NCBI RefSeq assembly: GCF_020103695.1
Contig: NZ_JAHXBF010000005.1
Location: 1-64,000 of the forward strand
Length of the DNA: 64,000 nt
From: Hyalangium versicolor
GTDB taxonomy: Bacteria > Myxococcota > Myxococcia > Myxococcales > Myxococcaceae
Direction of reading: 5' to 3'
Shown here: in pieces, positions 26,970-35,120 of the stretch
Position numbering within the stretch: the first letter of the stretch is position 1
Layout of the letters: every line of letters begins with the position of its first letter
Program-made: the position numbers and the translations under genes
Notes under the pieces: model-generated
What the model was told of the DNA's origin: nothing
Database searches by the model: none
Seen by the model: the letters and a program-made list of their open reading frames with translations, nothing else

Positions 26970-27626
26970 TCAGTCCGTCCTCCTCCTGGACTCGTCGCGC
27001 TCGCTCTTTCGCTGGCTCTTCGGCTTGCGGATCTCCTCGGGATCCGGAGTATGGCCGTGCACGCACTGCGCGAGAGCGGGCGGATCGAAGCACTCGAGCA
27101 CGTTGTCATGCATCTCGCACCGGCCACGCGGCGTCGTCGCGCACTTCACCTCCGAGCGGTCCGACTTGCAGTCATAGCCACACGCGATCCCCGTGCCTGA
27201 GGTGAGGCATTGAGGCCTCGGGGTGTTCGCGCCGTACTCGTGGATGATGCCCTCCGGAGGATCCCAGCACCGCAGCTCGCCGTAGTGCTCCCGGCACACG
27301 CCGTAAGGTGTCTGCGCGCAGGCGACCTTTCCCTTCGCGATCAAGCAGTTGAAGCCGCAGGCCGTGCTGCCCGCCACTCCCTTGCACTCGGGGCGCAGGC
27401 CTTCATCCGGGGGATGGTGGATGGCAGCCGTCGGGGGATCGAAGCAGACGACCCGCCCCTCGAAGGTACTGCACGTCCCGTAGGGGGTCATCGCGCAGCG
27501 AACGTCGGCGAAGGTGGAGCGGCAGGAGTACCCACACGCCGACCTGTTATTGGCATTCAGGCAGGTGGAGGGCGGGATGTTGGGGGTGGACGCGAGAAGG
27601 GTGACACCAAGGAGTGTGAGGAGCAT
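26970..27626 (-). CDS. Secreted Cys-rich protein with three tandem repeats
   Basis: 218 aa from ATG 27626. A short signal peptide (MLLTLLGVTLLAS) is followed by three repeats of about 55 residues, each with CGYxC or CGFNC, then CAxTPYGxC and CxDPP. About 18 Cys in pairs suggest a disulfide-locked extracellular protein. The C-terminus is basic and hydrophilic (RKPKSQRKSERDESRRR). The ribosome site is weak. I do not recognise a family. It sits between the propeller lipoprotein and the PI-PLC-like gene on the same strand, so it may belong to the same secreted-protein cluster. Confidence 0.75.
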   Translation of the reverse strand: MLLTLLGVTLLASTPNIPPSTCLNANNRSACGYSCRSTFADVRCAMTPYGTCSTFEGRVVCFDPPTAAIHHPPDEGLRPECKGVAGSTACGFNCLIAKGKVACAQTPYGVCREHYGELRCWDPPEGIIHEYGANTPRPQCLTSGTGIACGYDCKSDRSEVKCATTPRGRCEMHDNVLECFDPPALAQCVHGHTPDPEEIRKPKSQRKSERDESRRRTD

Positions 27627-27693
27627 GAGCGGCCCTGACTTCAGAGAAGTTCCAGGCCCGCGACGAAGGGAGCACCCGGTTTATTCAATCCGC

Positions 27694-29220
27694 TCAGAAG
27701 AAGCCGTCGAAGACACGCCCGGAGGCCGCTCCGCCGATGAGGTTCTTGTTCGGGAAGGAGGTGGCTCGGTAGAGCGTGGAGCCGCGCTTCACGTTGGTGA
27801 ACAGCAGCTTCATCTTGCCGCTCCCGTGAGAGCTGGCCGCCAGCCCCTGGCTGGCCAGCAGCCCGGAGATGCACTTGCTGCCCGCGAGCTTCCACGTCGT
27901 GCCGTTCTGCGAGCCGTACCCGGACGCACACGTCTGTGTCCCGTCGTACGTCACGGTGAGCTGGAGGAAGCTGAGGCTCTCCTGGTCCACCGTGTCCGCC
28001 GGGACGATGTCCACCTCGGCCGCCGAGGAGGCTCCGCCCGTGGCCGTGCGGTACTGGATGCGGAGCTTGTGGTTGTCCGCCGCCCGGCAGATGGCGAAGT
28101 AACGCGCGTTGGCCGCCGTGTCGGCGCGCGCCATGAGGCAGGCCTTGCCCCACTCATCCACGTGGCTGTTCGGCGTGGACACCGAGGCCGTCCACGTCGC
28201 TGTCACCGCGCTGTTCGTTTCGTGGGCGAAGAGGAAGCTGTCGCTGCTGTTCCACAGGTCGCCCGAGTTCACCTCCGCGCCGATGACATCCATCTGCTCC
28301 TGGTTGCTCGCGCAGTTCCAGCCATCCAGGCACTGGAAGGGCCACCCCAGGCTGTTGTGAGTCACCGCCCAGGTATCCGCGTGGTAGCTCACCTTGTCCG
28401 TGGCGATGTGGTTGACGTCCAGCTTCGCCACGTTGCTCCACGTCGTCGAGTCGTTCACTCCCCACACTCGCCCCACGAAGTTGGCCAGGTGCACGCTCGT
28501 GGCGAGCGAGGCGTACGGGCTCTCCATGTTGAAGAAGATGGCGTACTGCCGGGTTCCAATGCCCGAGGTGCTCGTCAGATCCGGAGCGACGAAGCCCATG
28601 CGGCTGGTCGCCGTGGTGCCATTCGAGACATATGTATTGAGCTTGCTGGTGGAGGAGGAAACGTCTCCACCCGTGAGGGCGAAGATGAAGCGGCCCTGCA
28701 GCTCCGTGGAGGAAGGCCAGGTGCAAGCACCCGTCACCGCCGCCTGGAGGCTGCTGACTCCCGCGCACCGCGCCATCACCTCCGACGGCTTGAAGATCCA
28801 CGCGGCCGGCAGCTTGGCGGTGATCAGCGCATCCAGGTCCTGCGGCAGCCGGCCCGTCTCGAACGCATCCTTGAGATCGACCCAGACCGTGACCACCTCG
28901 TGGCGCGGGTTGGCCAGGTGGAAGGCGCGCAGCTCATCCAGGCAGTCCGACAGCCGATGGCACGTGGTCTCCGTGTCCCCATCCTCGTGGTACACGAACC
29001 AGTCGCCCGCCACCTTGGACCAGCCTGTCTTCCCGTTGTGGATGTCCAGCTCGATCGAGCGGATGCGGTGGTACACCAGCTGATCCAGCAGGGCCTCCGC
29101 GCGCTGATACGAGTTGTGGGACGACTTCTGCCGCAGCTCGTTGTACACAGGCTGGGCCTGCGCCACGGCGGACACGAACAGCGCGCACTGCGCCACCAGG
29201 ATCGAGACGCGAAGCTGCAT
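27694..29220 (-). CDS. Secreted PI-PLC-like (Ca2+-dependent) phosphodiesterase
   Basis: 508 aa from ATG 29220, AGGAAGG five bases upstream. The signal peptide ends AVAQAQ-P. The TIM-barrel PLC-like fold shows KSSHNSY with catalytic His35, IRSIELDIHNG with metal-ligand acidic residues, and FVYHED with the second His (78). This matches the bacterial PI-PLC-C1 group that hydrolyses phosphoinositide-type phosphodiesters. Residues after about 360 form a beta-rich domain with Cys pairs (TCASGYGSQNGTTWKLAGSKC). It probably attacks host or prey lipids, or scavenges phosphate; this is inference. A hairpin upstream may hide the ribosome site. Confidence 0.85.
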   Translation of the reverse strand: MQLRVSILVAQCALFVSAVAQAQPVYNELRQKSSHNSYQRAEALLDQLVYHRIRSIELDIHNGKTGWSKVAGDWFVYHEDGDTETTCHRLSDCLDELRAFHLANPRHEVVTVWVDLKDAFETGRLPQDLDALITAKLPAAWIFKPSEVMARCAGVSSLQAAVTGACTWPSSTELQGRFIFALTGGDVSSSTSKLNTYVSNGTTATSRMGFVAPDLTSTSGIGTRQYAIFFNMESPYASLATSVHLANFVGRVWGVNDSTTWSNVAKLDVNHIATDKVSYHADTWAVTHNSLGWPFQCLDGWNCASNQEQMDVIGAEVNSGDLWNSSDSFLFAHETNSAVTATWTASVSTPNSHVDEWGKACLMARADTAANARYFAICRAADNHKLRIQYRTATGGASSAAEVDIVPADTVDQESLSFLQLTVTYDGTQTCASGYGSQNGTTWKLAGSKCISGLLASQGLAASSHGSGKMKLLFTNVKRGSTLYRATSFPNKNLIGGAASGRVFDGFF

Positions 29221-29227
29221 GGGGGCC

Positions 29228-29260
29228 TTCCTGCGAAGAAGCTCTCGATTCTCGCAGGAA
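29228..29260 (-). promoter_or_regulatory. Inverted repeat covering the PI-PLC ribosome site
   Basis: Perfect nine-base arms TTCCTGCGA (29228-29236) and TCGCAGGAA (29252-29260) flank a 15-base loop, seven bases upstream of the ATG at 29220. In the transcript the arm nearest the start carries part of the AGGAAGG ribosome site, so the stem would hinder translation. Confidence 0.4.
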
Positions 29261-29266
29261 TCAGCG

Positions 29267-29310
29267 CTTTTGAGGAATTGCTTCCCTTTCGGGAAGTTCC
29301 TTTTTCAAAG
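29267..29310. terminator. Long imperfect hairpin behind the DUF1552 gene
   Basis: CTTCCC (29281-29286) pairs with GGGAAG (29291-29296) around a TTTC tetraloop. The stem extends through GGAA/TTCC and CTTTTGA/TTCAAAG. On the plus strand TTTTT follows. It lies between the DUF1552 stop and the PI-PLC leader, so it may end the upstream transcript. Confidence 0.45.
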
Positions 29311-29335
29311 AAAGCCCCCCTCGACGCAGCGCGGC

Positions 29336-30688
29336 TCAGCTCAGGTTCGGCAGCGGCCCGTCTCCGTCCTCGCCGAACTTCGTCACGTTCACCCCCACCG
29401 CGCCGAGCATGGACACGAAGAGTTTTGTGATCGGCACTCCAGCAGTGAAGTAGCTCATGTAGTCCTTGTAGACGACGTGGCGTCCCGGCCGGATCGTTCC
29501 TCCGCCTCGGCCCGCCAGCAGCACCGGCAGGTTCAGGGTGTCATGCAGGTTTGACTCGCCGATCCCGCTGCCGAACAGCACCACCGAGTTGTCCAGCAGC
29601 GTGCCATCCGGCTCCTGCACCGCCTTCATCTTCGAGAGCAGGTAGGCGAACTGCTCCACCTCCCACTTGCAGATGGCGCTGTACATCCGCTGGCTCAGGC
29701 TGCCCGCGGCGATGTCATGGCTCAGCGTGTGGTGGCCTTGGCTCACCGCCACCGTGCTGCCGTTGGTGTCCTGCACCGAGAGGAAGGGGTAGCTGGCGTC
29801 GTCCACCGCCTCGCCGTACATGAAGGTCGCTACGCGCGTCAGATCGCACTGGAACGCCAGCACCATCATGTCCAGCATCAACCGCACTTGCTGGCGCACG
29901 TCCGCCGGTTGGGCCGGCTTCGTGCCCGGGGTGCACTGCACCGGCCGCGTCTGCTCGATCCGCGTCTCCAGTTCGCGCACGCCGGTCAGGTACTCGTCCA
30001 CCCGGAGCTGATCCTGCTTGCCGAGCTTCGACTGCAGCCGGCTCGCGTCGTCCTTCACGGCGTCGAGGACGCTCAGCCGCCTCCTCCGCCGGGATTCCAA
30101 CTCCTGGGCGCTCTGGTTCGAGTTCATCCCCTCGAAGAGCCGATCGAAGAGGAGATCCGGGCGGATCTCCTTGGGCATCGGCGTGTTGTTCGCGCTCCAG
30201 GAGATGTTGTTGTGCAGCACATACGAGGTGCCGCTCTTCGTTCCCAGCTCCAGCGAGGGGAAGCGCGTGTACTGCTTGAGCTGGCTCGCCGCGACTTGAT
30301 CCACCGAGATGCCGTTGCGCAGTGGCGTCTCCGCCACTGAGGTACCCGTGAGGAACGTGGACGTGGACGCCACGTGCCCGACATCCACCGGGGATGCATG
30401 GCTCGGTTTGTTCCCCAGGCCCGAGAGCACCAGGAAGTCGTTCTTGAGGGCCGCCAGCGGGGACAGCAGCGGGCTCAAGGTGTAGTTCTCACCGCTCGTG
30501 GTCGGGTACCAGTCCCCGGGGTACATGCCGTTGGGGACGAAGAAGCAGGCCATCCGCCGGGGCGAGGCCATCCCCGCCGCCTGGGCCCGTGCCAGCGATG
30601 GCGCCATCGCCTCCAGCACCGGCAGCGCCATCAACGTGCCGGCTCCTCGCAACAAGGTTCGCCGAGACAGCTCCCAGGACTTCTTCAT
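29336..30688 (-). CDS. DUF1552 protein with Tat signal
   Basis: 450 aa; the ATG at 30688 overlaps the DUF1592-gene stop (ATGA at 30685-30688). The N-terminus SRRTLLRGAGTLMALPVLEAMAP is a twin-arginine signal. DUF1552 hallmarks are ACFFVPNGMYPGDWYP, LSPLAALKNDFLVLSGLGNKPSHASPVDVGHVASTSTFLTG (in pieces) and a C-terminal GGGTIRPGRHVVYKDY. The fold is sulfatase-like/alkaline-phosphatase-like in related families, but the activity of DUF1552 proteins is not established. It is always met with a DUF1592 haem protein in myxobacteria and planctomycetes, as here. Confidence 0.9.
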   Translation of the reverse strand: MKKSWELSRRTLLRGAGTLMALPVLEAMAPSLARAQAAGMASPRRMACFFVPNGMYPGDWYPTTSGENYTLSPLLSPLAALKNDFLVLSGLGNKPSHASPVDVGHVASTSTFLTGTSVAETPLRNGISVDQVAASQLKQYTRFPSLELGTKSGTSYVLHNNISWSANNTPMPKEIRPDLLFDRLFEGMNSNQSAQELESRRRRRLSVLDAVKDDASRLQSKLGKQDQLRVDEYLTGVRELETRIEQTRPVQCTPGTKPAQPADVRQQVRLMLDMMVLAFQCDLTRVATFMYGEAVDDASYPFLSVQDTNGSTVAVSQGHHTLSHDIAAGSLSQRMYSAICKWEVEQFAYLLSKMKAVQEPDGTLLDNSVVLFGSGIGESNLHDTLNLPVLLAGRGGGTIRPGRHVVYKDYMSYFTAGVPITKLFVSMLGAVGVNVTKFGEDGDGPLPNLS

Positions 30689-32352
30689 GGCTGGGCCTCC
30701 TGCTGCGCGGTTCGCATCCGGAACTGGGGACTGAGCACGAGCTTCACCAGCAACTCCCTCATTCGATACCCCCGCTCCTGGAAGGACTGGGTGAGATCCT
30801 TCAGGGTGGACTCATCCGCGTACTCGGGTTGTCGGCCCAGCGCGTAGGTGAAGACCTGGCGCACCACGCACGCGGGCAGCGCCGGGTCCTGCTTCACCGT
30901 GCTCGCCAGCTCGAGCGCTCCGTCGAACGAGCGGCCATCCGGCAGCGTCCCGCGCGCGTCGATGGCGTATGAGCCGTCCGTCGCCCGCCAGGCGCCGATG
31001 GCGTCGTAATGCTCGAGCGCGAAGCCGATGGGATCCATGCTCCCGTGGCAGCCGGAGCACATGGGATCGCTCACATGCTGCTCCATGCGCGAGCGCAGGG
31101 AGCCCGTTGCTGTGGGCCCAGTGGGCAGCTGCGGAATGTTCGCCGGCGGGGGAGGGGGCTCCTGGCACAGCAGCCGTCCCAGCACCCACTTGCCGCGCTT
31201 CACCGTCGAGTTGCGCGTGGGCGTCGCGTTCATCGCCAGGATGCTGCCGTGGGTGAGGATGCCGCGCCGGTGGCTCTCGGGAGACAGCGTCACGCGCGTG
31301 AACTGGCTCGCATCGAAGGTGCCCGTCAGGCCGTAGTGCGAGGCCAGCGCCGCGTTCACGTACGTGAAGTCCGCATCCACCAGATCCAGGATGCTTCGAT
31401 CCCCTTGCAGCAATTCGGAGAACACGAGCGCCGTCTCCGTGGCCATGGCCGGTCCGAGCTGGCGACTCTCATAGGTGGGGAACAGCGCGGAGGAGGGCTG
31501 GGCCTGGGCAAGCTGCCGCGTGCGCAGCCACTGGCTGGCGAAGTTGTCCACCAGCGCCTTCGCGCGAGCATCCGCCAACATCCGCCGCGTCTGCCGTTCC
31601 AACTCCGCGTCGTCCTGCAGCGAGTCGTTCTCCGCCACCGCGAGGAGTGCCTCGTCTGGCGGGCCGCTCCACAACAGATAGGACATGCGTGTCGCCAGCT
31701 CGAAGCTGTTGAGCGGATGTGTCTTCCGCAGAGAGAGCGCCGGATCCACCTCCACGCGGAACAGGAAGTGCGGCGAGGCGAGGATCGCCTGCAACCCCAC
31801 GCCCAACGCCACCTCGAAGGTGTCGCCCGCCGAGCGGCTCTGCTGCACCTGCGTGAACAGCCGAGACACCTCATCCGCGGACAGCGGACGCCGCCAGGCC
31901 TTGCGTCCAAACTGCGAGAGGATCTGCTTCGCGCACGGTGTCTCGTTGGCTCCCGAGAAGTCACACGTGAGCAGCCGAGCGCGCCCGTCCGCGTTGGTAG
32001 GGGCCAGCGCCGACGTCACCAGATCCTCCGCCGCCAGCGCGTACTTCTCGAGCAGCAGGGGACTGATGCCCAACACCTGGGCATTGTTGTCGTAGCCGTC
32101 GACCTGATCGTCCGCTGGCAGCACCTGGGCCGTGGTGGCTCCGGGGCCGAGCAGCTCTCTCACCGTGTTCGCATACTCCGTCCGGTTGAGCCGGCGGAGC
32201 AGATGCGCCGGCAGGGAGCCCGAGCCATCCCGCCCACCGTCGTCCTCCTCTGCAGGGGGTTGGGAGTTCGTCCCCTGGCATCCCGCGAGCACCACCGCCA
32301 GGAGGCCCCAGGTGCTCCACCTTCCAAGAGAGACAGCGCGAGTCCGACGCAA
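30685..32352 (-). CDS. DUF1592/DUF1588-type haem c lipoprotein
   Basis: 555 aa from TTG 32352, supported by GGGAGGTGAG seven bases upstream. Lipobox LAGC gives Cys25. Segments follow the order DUF1587/1595/1592/1588/1585: LRRLNRTEYANTVRELLG, LPADDQVDGYDNN, CAKQILSQFGRKAWRRPL, ASPHFLFRVE and LNSFELATRMSYLLW. A single haem-binding CSGCH (Cys432, Cys435, His436) lies in DPMCSGCHGSMDPIGFALEHYD. It probably forms a periplasmic or surface electron-transfer or oxidase pair with the DUF1552 partner it overlaps. The substrate is unknown. Confidence 0.9.
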   Translation of the reverse strand: MRRTRAVSLGRWSTWGLLAVVLAGCQGTNSQPPAEEDDGGRDGSGSLPAHLLRRLNRTEYANTVRELLGPGATTAQVLPADDQVDGYDNNAQVLGISPLLLEKYALAAEDLVTSALAPTNADGRARLLTCDFSGANETPCAKQILSQFGRKAWRRPLSADEVSRLFTQVQQSRSAGDTFEVALGVGLQAILASPHFLFRVEVDPALSLRKTHPLNSFELATRMSYLLWSGPPDEALLAVAENDSLQDDAELERQTRRMLADARAKALVDNFASQWLRTRQLAQAQPSSALFPTYESRQLGPAMATETALVFSELLQGDRSILDLVDADFTYVNAALASHYGLTGTFDASQFTRVTLSPESHRRGILTHGSILAMNATPTRNSTVKRGKWVLGRLLCQEPPPPPANIPQLPTGPTATGSLRSRMEQHVSDPMCSGCHGSMDPIGFALEHYDAIGAWRATDGSYAIDARGTLPDGRSFDGALELASTVKQDPALPACVVRQVFTYALGRQPEYADESTLKDLTQSFQERGYRMRELLVKLVLSPQFRMRTAQQEAQP

Positions 32353-32377
32353 GTTCTCACCTCCCGAGACTCAGTTT

Positions 32378-32390
32378 CCAAGAATCTTGG
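32378..32390. promoter_or_regulatory. Palindrome upstream of the DUF1592 operon
   Basis: CCAAGA-A-TCTTGG is a perfect six-base dyad around one base, about 26 bases upstream of the TTG at 32352 and just upstream of its ribosome site. The position fits an operator over the promoter or early leader. Confidence 0.35.
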
Positions 32391-32502
32391 CACGAGTCGC
32401 ACGGGGAGTGAGAAGGGAGTTTTCTCAGAGCCTCAATCCAGACATGAATTCAGGCAATGAGATTGGAGACTTTGGAGCTGGCTGGAATGTGAGCCTTGGG
32501 GC

Positions 32503-33099
32503 TCAGGGTTTTTTCGGGCCGGTGCTGACCTTGGCCGGAGGCGCCAGCTTCTGCATGTCGACCTTCTTCAGGCGCTTCATCACCTCGCCCATGGAGGGCG
32601 GTGGGGTGTCGTTGAGCTTGGAGAGCACGTCGCTGCTGGCGAGCTCGAAGGACTTGCCGCCCCGGCCCATGTACAGCGCGGCCTGGGTGAAGACCTGGTT
32701 CGCCTTGGGGCCCGACACGGGCATGTATCGGGTCAGCGTCACCACGTCCTCGTAGCCGTCGTCGTTCAGATCCTTGAAGACGACACCCTCGAACCGGAGG
32801 ATCGGCCAGCTCTTGTCCGCTGGCGAGGGAGGCAGCGTGGTGAAGATCTTCTGATCCTGGACCAGGTGGAGCTGGAGCGGGGGGCTCGACGTGAAGTCCA
32901 GCACCGGCGCGAAGAGGAAGGCGCCGAGGCTCTTGGTCGACACATACAGCGCCTTCTTGGCGACGAGCTCCTTGCCCTCGAAGGTCGTCTTCAAGGCGGC
33001 CAGCTCTTTGCTCGAGGGCTTGCGCTGCTTGACGGATGCAGCTCGAGCCGCGCCGCCCAGCAGGCACAGCCCGAGGAGCACCGGGACGAAAGCCTTCAT
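32503..33099 (-). CDS. Secreted protein with Asp/Gly (FG-GAP-like) segment
   Basis: 198 aa from ATG 33099, GGAGGG five bases upstream; ATG 33117 is an alternative. Signal peptide FVPVLLGLCLLGGAARA-A. The segment FKDLNDDGYEDVVTL resembles the calcium-binding blade of FG-GAP/VCBS repeats. The C-terminal third is Lys/Pro-rich. No enzyme motif is seen. It is a minus-strand neighbour of the HAD lipoprotein and the DUF1592 operon, with separate promoters likely. Confidence 0.75.
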   Translation of the reverse strand: MKAFVPVLLGLCLLGGAARAASVKQRKPSSKELAALKTTFEGKELVAKKALYVSTKSLGAFLFAPVLDFTSSPPLQLHLVQDQKIFTTLPPSPADKSWPILRFEGVVFKDLNDDGYEDVVTLTRYMPVSGPKANQVFTQAALYMGRGGKSFELASSDVLSKLNDTPPPSMGEVMKRLKKVDMQKLAPPAKVSTGPKKP

Positions 33100-33270
33100 G
33101 CGACCCTCCGCTTTCATGCATCCTCCGTGAAACTTGTCTCCAGCGGCGCGGCCAGTATCACCCAGAAGGGGCCCTGCGTCGCTGGCCAGGGGCGCGTTGC
33201 GTCGGATCTCCAACCGGGAGGGTCAACGTTTACGACGAGCTTGAATTGTGGACGACGTTGGGCTCCGTCT

Positions 33271-34395
33271 TCAGTACCTGGGATCGACGCTCTTGGGGTT
33301 GTGGCGCACGTAGTCGATGGCCTGATCGCGATCGAGCCGCCCGCTCTCCATGAGGAAGCGCAGGGTGACCTGCCCCAGCGAGGTGAAGGGCAGGAACGCC
33401 GTGGCGAAGTCGGTCTCGGACCGATTCATGTATTGGACGGAGTCTTCGATCTCGCGGACGACCTGGGGCAGGGCGTTGTCGAAGGTGACGTGCATGAGGC
33501 GATCGAGGCCGCAGTAGGTGTCCGCTTCGAACTTCTTGAAGATGCGCGCGTTGCGCATCTGGAAGAGGCGCGTCGGGTTGTCGTCGACGATGATCACGCG
33601 GCGCAGCTCCTCGTCGAAGATGCGCAGATCCTTCGAGGGTTCGCGGATGGGAGAGCCCTTGCGTGGATCCGTGACGCCCTCGGACTTGTCCTGGAGGATG
33701 AGGTGCTCGTTGGTCAGGATGCCCGCGATGGCCGGGGACTCGGTGAGCGGGACGCCGTCGAGCTTCCACTGTGCCAGGTTCTCGAGGGTGGGCTCTTCGA
33801 GGTTGGCGGAGAAGAGGACCACGGCTCCGCCGAGCGCCTGGATGCGCTCGAAGGCCTGCTGCCAGCCCGGGGTGAGCTTCACGTAGCGCCCGGCGGGAGG
33901 TTTGCCCTCGCGGATGACGAGATCGTGGCAGGTGGCGCCTGTCTCGGGCGCGTAGTACTGGTCCCAGAGCGTCTCATCGAGATCGAAGACGACGATGAAG
34001 CGCGCCTTGCCGATCCGCTCCAGATCGAGGCGGCTCTGGAACTGGTTGTGGAGCACGCGGTCGAGGGCGGTGTTGAAGGCCTGGACGGGATCGATGCCGG
34101 GGGTGGCGCGGGTCAGATCCCGGTAGTGGTTCTGCAGCTCGACGGCCTGGGCGCGGACGAGCTTGAAGCGCTCCATCACGCGGCTCATGTTGAAGAAGCG
34201 CTGATCCCCCTGGTTCGTGTCTGCGTACTTGTCGACCCAGGCCGGCAGGGGAGGGATCGTCAGCGCATCGAGGTCGGCCATAGAGGCGATGCCGGCACCC
34301 GTGACGGCTGGGGGCTCGGAGGGCCGGGTGGCGGGAGCTGCCGCGCAGCCGAGGAGCGATGTGGCGAGCAGAAGGGGGAGGGAGAAGCGGAACAT
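33271..34395 (-). CDS. HAD-superfamily phosphatase lipoprotein (FCP1/NIF-like)
   Basis: 374 aa from ATG 34395 with GGAG upstream. Lipobox SLLGC gives Cys17. HAD motif I is FDLDETLW (Asp138, Asp140), motif II is an FSAN-type Ser, and motif IV is VIIVDDNP, as in CTD-type phosphatases and class C acid phosphatases. Being lipid-anchored, it probably removes phosphate from extracytoplasmic substrates. It starts 32 bases beyond the pxpA stop, so it may be the last gene of the pxp operon. Confidence 0.85.
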   Translation of the reverse strand: MFRFSLPLLLATSLLGCAAAPATRPSEPPAVTGAGIASMADLDALTIPPLPAWVDKYADTNQGDQRFFNMSRVMERFKLVRAQAVELQNHYRDLTRATPGIDPVQAFNTALDRVLHNQFQSRLDLERIGKARFIVVFDLDETLWDQYYAPETGATCHDLVIREGKPPAGRYVKLTPGWQQAFERIQALGGAVVLFSANLEEPTLENLAQWKLDGVPLTESPAIAGILTNEHLILQDKSEGVTDPRKGSPIREPSKDLRIFDEELRRVIIVDDNPTRLFQMRNARIFKKFEADTYCGLDRLMHVTFDNALPQVVREIEDSVQYMNRSETDFATAFLPFTSLGQVTLRFLMESGRLDRDQAIDYVRHNPKSVDPRY

Positions 34396-34427
34396 AGAGG
34401 AAGCTCCGATGGATGAGAGAGGGCCGT

Positions 34428-35120
34428 TCAGGAACGGTCCAGGGAGTCGAGTGCGGCGCGGACCTCGCGAGCGACGGTCAACGCTCCTGGTGTGTCGCCG
34501 TGAACACAGAGGGTATCAATGGTGCCGCCTCGGGCCAGCCGCACCGCGTTGTCCCGGGCGACCTGGGGATCGGTGATGACGGCACCGGGTTGCCCGCGAG
34601 GCACGAGCGAGCCATCCGGCAGCGTTCCTCGATCGGCAAAGCCCTCTCGGGCATAGATGAGCCCCGCCTCTCGAGCCGCGTCTCTCAACGCTCCTGAGCC
34701 TGGGCCCACGAAGGTGACCTGAGGACCGAGCACCTCCCGCACCGCAGAGACCACTGCTCGCGCCAGCGCTGCGTCCCGGTTCGCCGAGTGGTAGAGCGCT
34801 CCATGAGGCTTGGCGAACTCCAGCGATACACCGAGGGCCTGGGCTTGGGTCGCGAGCCGGGCGCACTGCTCGACGATCTGGGCACGCAGCACCTCGGGCG
34901 TCACATCCAGGGCTCGCCGGCCAAAGCCCTCGCGATCGACATAGGAGGGGTGGGCCCCGGCCCGAGTGCCATGGCGTGCGCACCGCTCCAGCGCCTGGCG
35001 AATGGATGCGTCATCCCCGGCATGGCCTCCGCAAGCGATGTTGGCCACATGGGCGAGCGCGTAGAGCTGCTCGTCCTCATCGGGGAGCTCTCCGAGATCG
35101 ATGTTGAGCAGACACTTCAT
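34428..35120 (-). CDS. pxpA: 5-oxoprolinase subunit A (LamB/YcsF family)
   Basis: 230 aa from ATG 35120, which overlaps the pxpC stop by ATGA; AAGGAGG lies ten bases upstream. Family markers: LNIDLGE at the start, ANIACGGHAGD, GAHPSYVDREGFGRR, and VKPHGALY in the form AKPHGALYH. PxpA acts with PxpB and PxpC to hydrolyse 5-oxoproline to glutamate with ATP. It is the last enzyme gene of a tight three-gene cassette. Confidence 0.94.
   Translation of the reverse strand: MKCLLNIDLGELPDEDEQLYALAHVANIACGGHAGDDASIRQALERCARHGTRAGAHPSYVDREGFGRRALDVTPEVLRAQIVEQCARLATQAQALGVSLEFAKPHGALYHSANRDAALARAVVSAVREVLGPQVTFVGPGSGALRDAAREAGLIYAREGFADRGTLPDGSLVPRGQPGAVITDPQVARDNAVRLARGGTIDTLCVHGDTPGALTVAREVRAALDSLDRS

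Noticed and set aside
32383..32405. TTGGCACGAGTCGCAC, resembling a sigma-54 promoter on the plus strand
   Set aside because: The -12 TTGC element is missing, and no plus-strand gene follows.
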